From the NCBI GenBank assembly GCA_031362405.1, contig JANLSO010000064.1, positions 1-43,392 of the forward strand: 43,392 nt of DNA, written 5' to 3'. The stretch is from JANLSO01 sp031362405 (GTDB lineage Bacteria > Actinomycetota > Thermoleophilia > Miltoncostaeales > Miltoncostaeaceae). The notes below the pieces were generated by a model. It did no database searches. It had not been told where the DNA came from and saw only the letters and a list, made by a program, of their open reading frames with translations. Position numbers and translations under genes: made by a program. Below, one piece after another: positions 42,251 through 43,392 of this stretch; position 1 is the first letter of the stretch, and each line of letters starts with the position of its first letter.

Positions 42251-43392
42251 TGCTCGACGCCGTCCTGGTCGCCAACCGGGGCGAGATCGCCTGTCGACTA
42301 CTTCGCACCGTTCAGACGATGGGCCTTCGCGGGATCGCGGTGTATTCGGAGGCGGACGCCGGTAGCCCGCACGTGCGAATGGCCGATGCGGCCGTAGCGA
42401 TCGGTCCCTCGAAGCCGTCTGAGAGCTACCTGCGCGGCGACGCCATCATCGCCGCCGCCCAGCGCCATGGGGCGGGCGCCATCCATCCGGGATACGGCTT
42501 CCTCAGCGAGGATCCGGCGTTTGCCGAAGCGGTCGAGGCCGCCGGCATCGTCTTCTGCGGTCCGACTCCCGCACAGATCCGTGCGTTCGGTCGCAAGGAC
42601 AGCGCCCGGCGAATTGCGCGGGAGTGCGGCCTGGCCTTGCTGCCCGGCACCGACCCCCTCGCGGGCATCGACGACGCGCTGGCGGCGGCGGCCGACATCG
42701 GTTACCCCGTCATTCTCAAGAGCACCGCAGGTGGGGGTGGAATCGGCATGGCGATCTGCGCCACACAGGGTCATCTGATCGAGGCATTCGGTCGCGTCAC
42801 TCACCTGAGCCAAAGCAGCTTCGGGTCGGCCGAGGTCTACATCGAGCGCTACGTCGCCCGCGCCCGGCATATCGAGGTCCAGGTCTTTGGCGACGGCGCC
42901 GGGCGCGTCGTGACCCTCGGCGAGCGCGACTGCTCGCTCCAGCGGCGCAACCAAAAGGTGCTCGAGGAAACCCCCGCCCCGGGAATCAGCGATGCCCTGC
43001 GTCGGCAGCTCGCCGAATCGGCCGCACGATTGTGCGAGCGGGTCGGATACCGATCTGCGGGTACGGTCGAGTTCCTGGTCGATGCGGCAACCCACGAGCC
43101 GTACTTCCTGGAGGTCAACACGCGCCTGCAAGTCGAGCACGGGGTCACCGAGGCCGTCCTCGGAATCGACTTGGTGGAGTGGATGGTCCGACTCGCCGGC
43201 GGCGGACGGGTGCTCGACGGCTGGGACGACCCGGCTCCGCGCGGACACGCCATCGAAGCCCGCATCTACGCCGAAGACCCGGCCCGTGGCTTTCTCCCGT
43301 CGGCCGGTCGGGTTCGGCTGCTCGAACTACCGAGCGGTAACGGCGTACGCGTCGACACCGGAATCGACACCGACTCGGTGGTCAGTTCCTTC
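42250..43392 (+). CDS. Urea/guanidine carboxylase, biotin-carboxylase domain (partial)
   Basis: GTG 42250 lies within the preceding TAG; the frame is open to the window end, showing 381 residues. VLVANRGEIACRLLRTVQ, AIHPGYGFLSEDPAFAEA, the ATP-grasp glycine loop STAGGGGIGMA, QRRNQKVLEETPAP and LEVNTRLQVEHGVTEAVLG define the biotin carboxylase. GIDLVEWMVRLAGG favours the urea/guanidine carboxylase group over acyl-CoA carboxylases. ATP, bicarbonate and urea or guanidine would give allophanate or carboxyguanidine. The substrate-specifying carboxyltransferase part is beyond the window, so urea and guanidine cannot be told apart from this protein; the DUF1989 pair points to guanidine. Confidence 0.92.
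   Translation, partial: MLDAVLVANRGEIACRLLRTVQTMGLRGIAVYSEADAGSPHVRMADAAVAIGPSKPSESYLRGDAIIAAAQRHGAGAIHPGYGFLSEDPAFAEAVEAAGIVFCGPTPAQIRAFGRKDSARRIARECGLALLPGTDPLAGIDDALAAAADIGYPVILKSTAGGGGIGMAICATQGHLIEAFGRVTHLSQSSFGSAEVYIERYVARARHIEVQVFGDGAGRVVTLGERDCSLQRRNQKVLEETPAPGISDALRRQLAESAARLCERVGYRSAGTVEFLVDAATHEPYFLEVNTRLQVEHGVTEAVLGIDLVEWMVRLAGGGRVLDGWDDPAPRGHAIEARIYAEDPARGFLPSAGRVRLLELPSGNGVRVDTGIDTDSVVSSF

Overview
The window is GC-rich DNA from a bacterium that is most likely an actinobacterium, perhaps of the Solirubrobacterales/Thermoleophilia type. That placement is an inference from codon use, frequent GTG/TTG starts, 4-base gene overlaps, one clear leaderless promoter and the gene families present. 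No rRNA, tRNA, CRISPR array, insertion sequence or phage module was seen. Two genes (14-323 and 28603-29120) are broken by single-base frameshifts, which could be real decay or assembly errors.

Layout. 1-4500: a frameshifted excisionase-type DNA-binding gene, a large multi-domain beta-rich protein with a small partner gene, and a zinc-ribbon metallo-beta-lactamase-fold protein. 4963-14541: a single-chain nitrate reductase carrying its own FAD diaphorase and [2Fe-2S] domain; a GAF-PAS-PAS-GGDEF-EAL cyclic-di-GMP protein coupled to a flavin split-barrel protein; a DUF6457 protein; and a CrtI-like oxidoreductase. 14643-15307: a FitAB/VapBC-type toxin-antitoxin pair. 15331-22143: two divergent operons for an extracellular beta-glycan. 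One holds a GH6 hydrolase and a BcsA/CslA-like synthase with a PilZ domain and a zinc-ribbon tail. The other holds a GH26 hydrolase and a GlxA-like copper-radical oxidase. The set resembles the Streptomyces cslA-glxA-cslZ locus. 22190-26797: an SF1 helicase with a nuclease-like tail, then glnK-amtB with altered regulatory and pore residues.

26929-32801: small regulated units. These are TetR/DsrE/flavin-barrel, BLUF/GNAT, a MocR regulator, a lone ClpP, and an SRPBCC/ArsR pair, several with visible operators.

33005-43392: a nitrogen-scavenging locus around a TetR regulator. On the minus strand it encodes creatininase-family hydrolase, glutamine synthetase-like enzyme, ABC substrate-binding protein, permease, ATPase and an AHL-lactonase-like hydrolase. 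A second paralogous binding protein lies alone on the plus strand. Two DUF1989 (CgdAB/UAAP) proteins and the start of a urea/guanidine carboxylase diverge from the regulator. A 19-bp element occurs at three places, so one regulator may control the whole locus. Together with the nitrate reductase, GlnK and AmtB, much of the window deals with acquiring inorganic and guanidine-type nitrogen.
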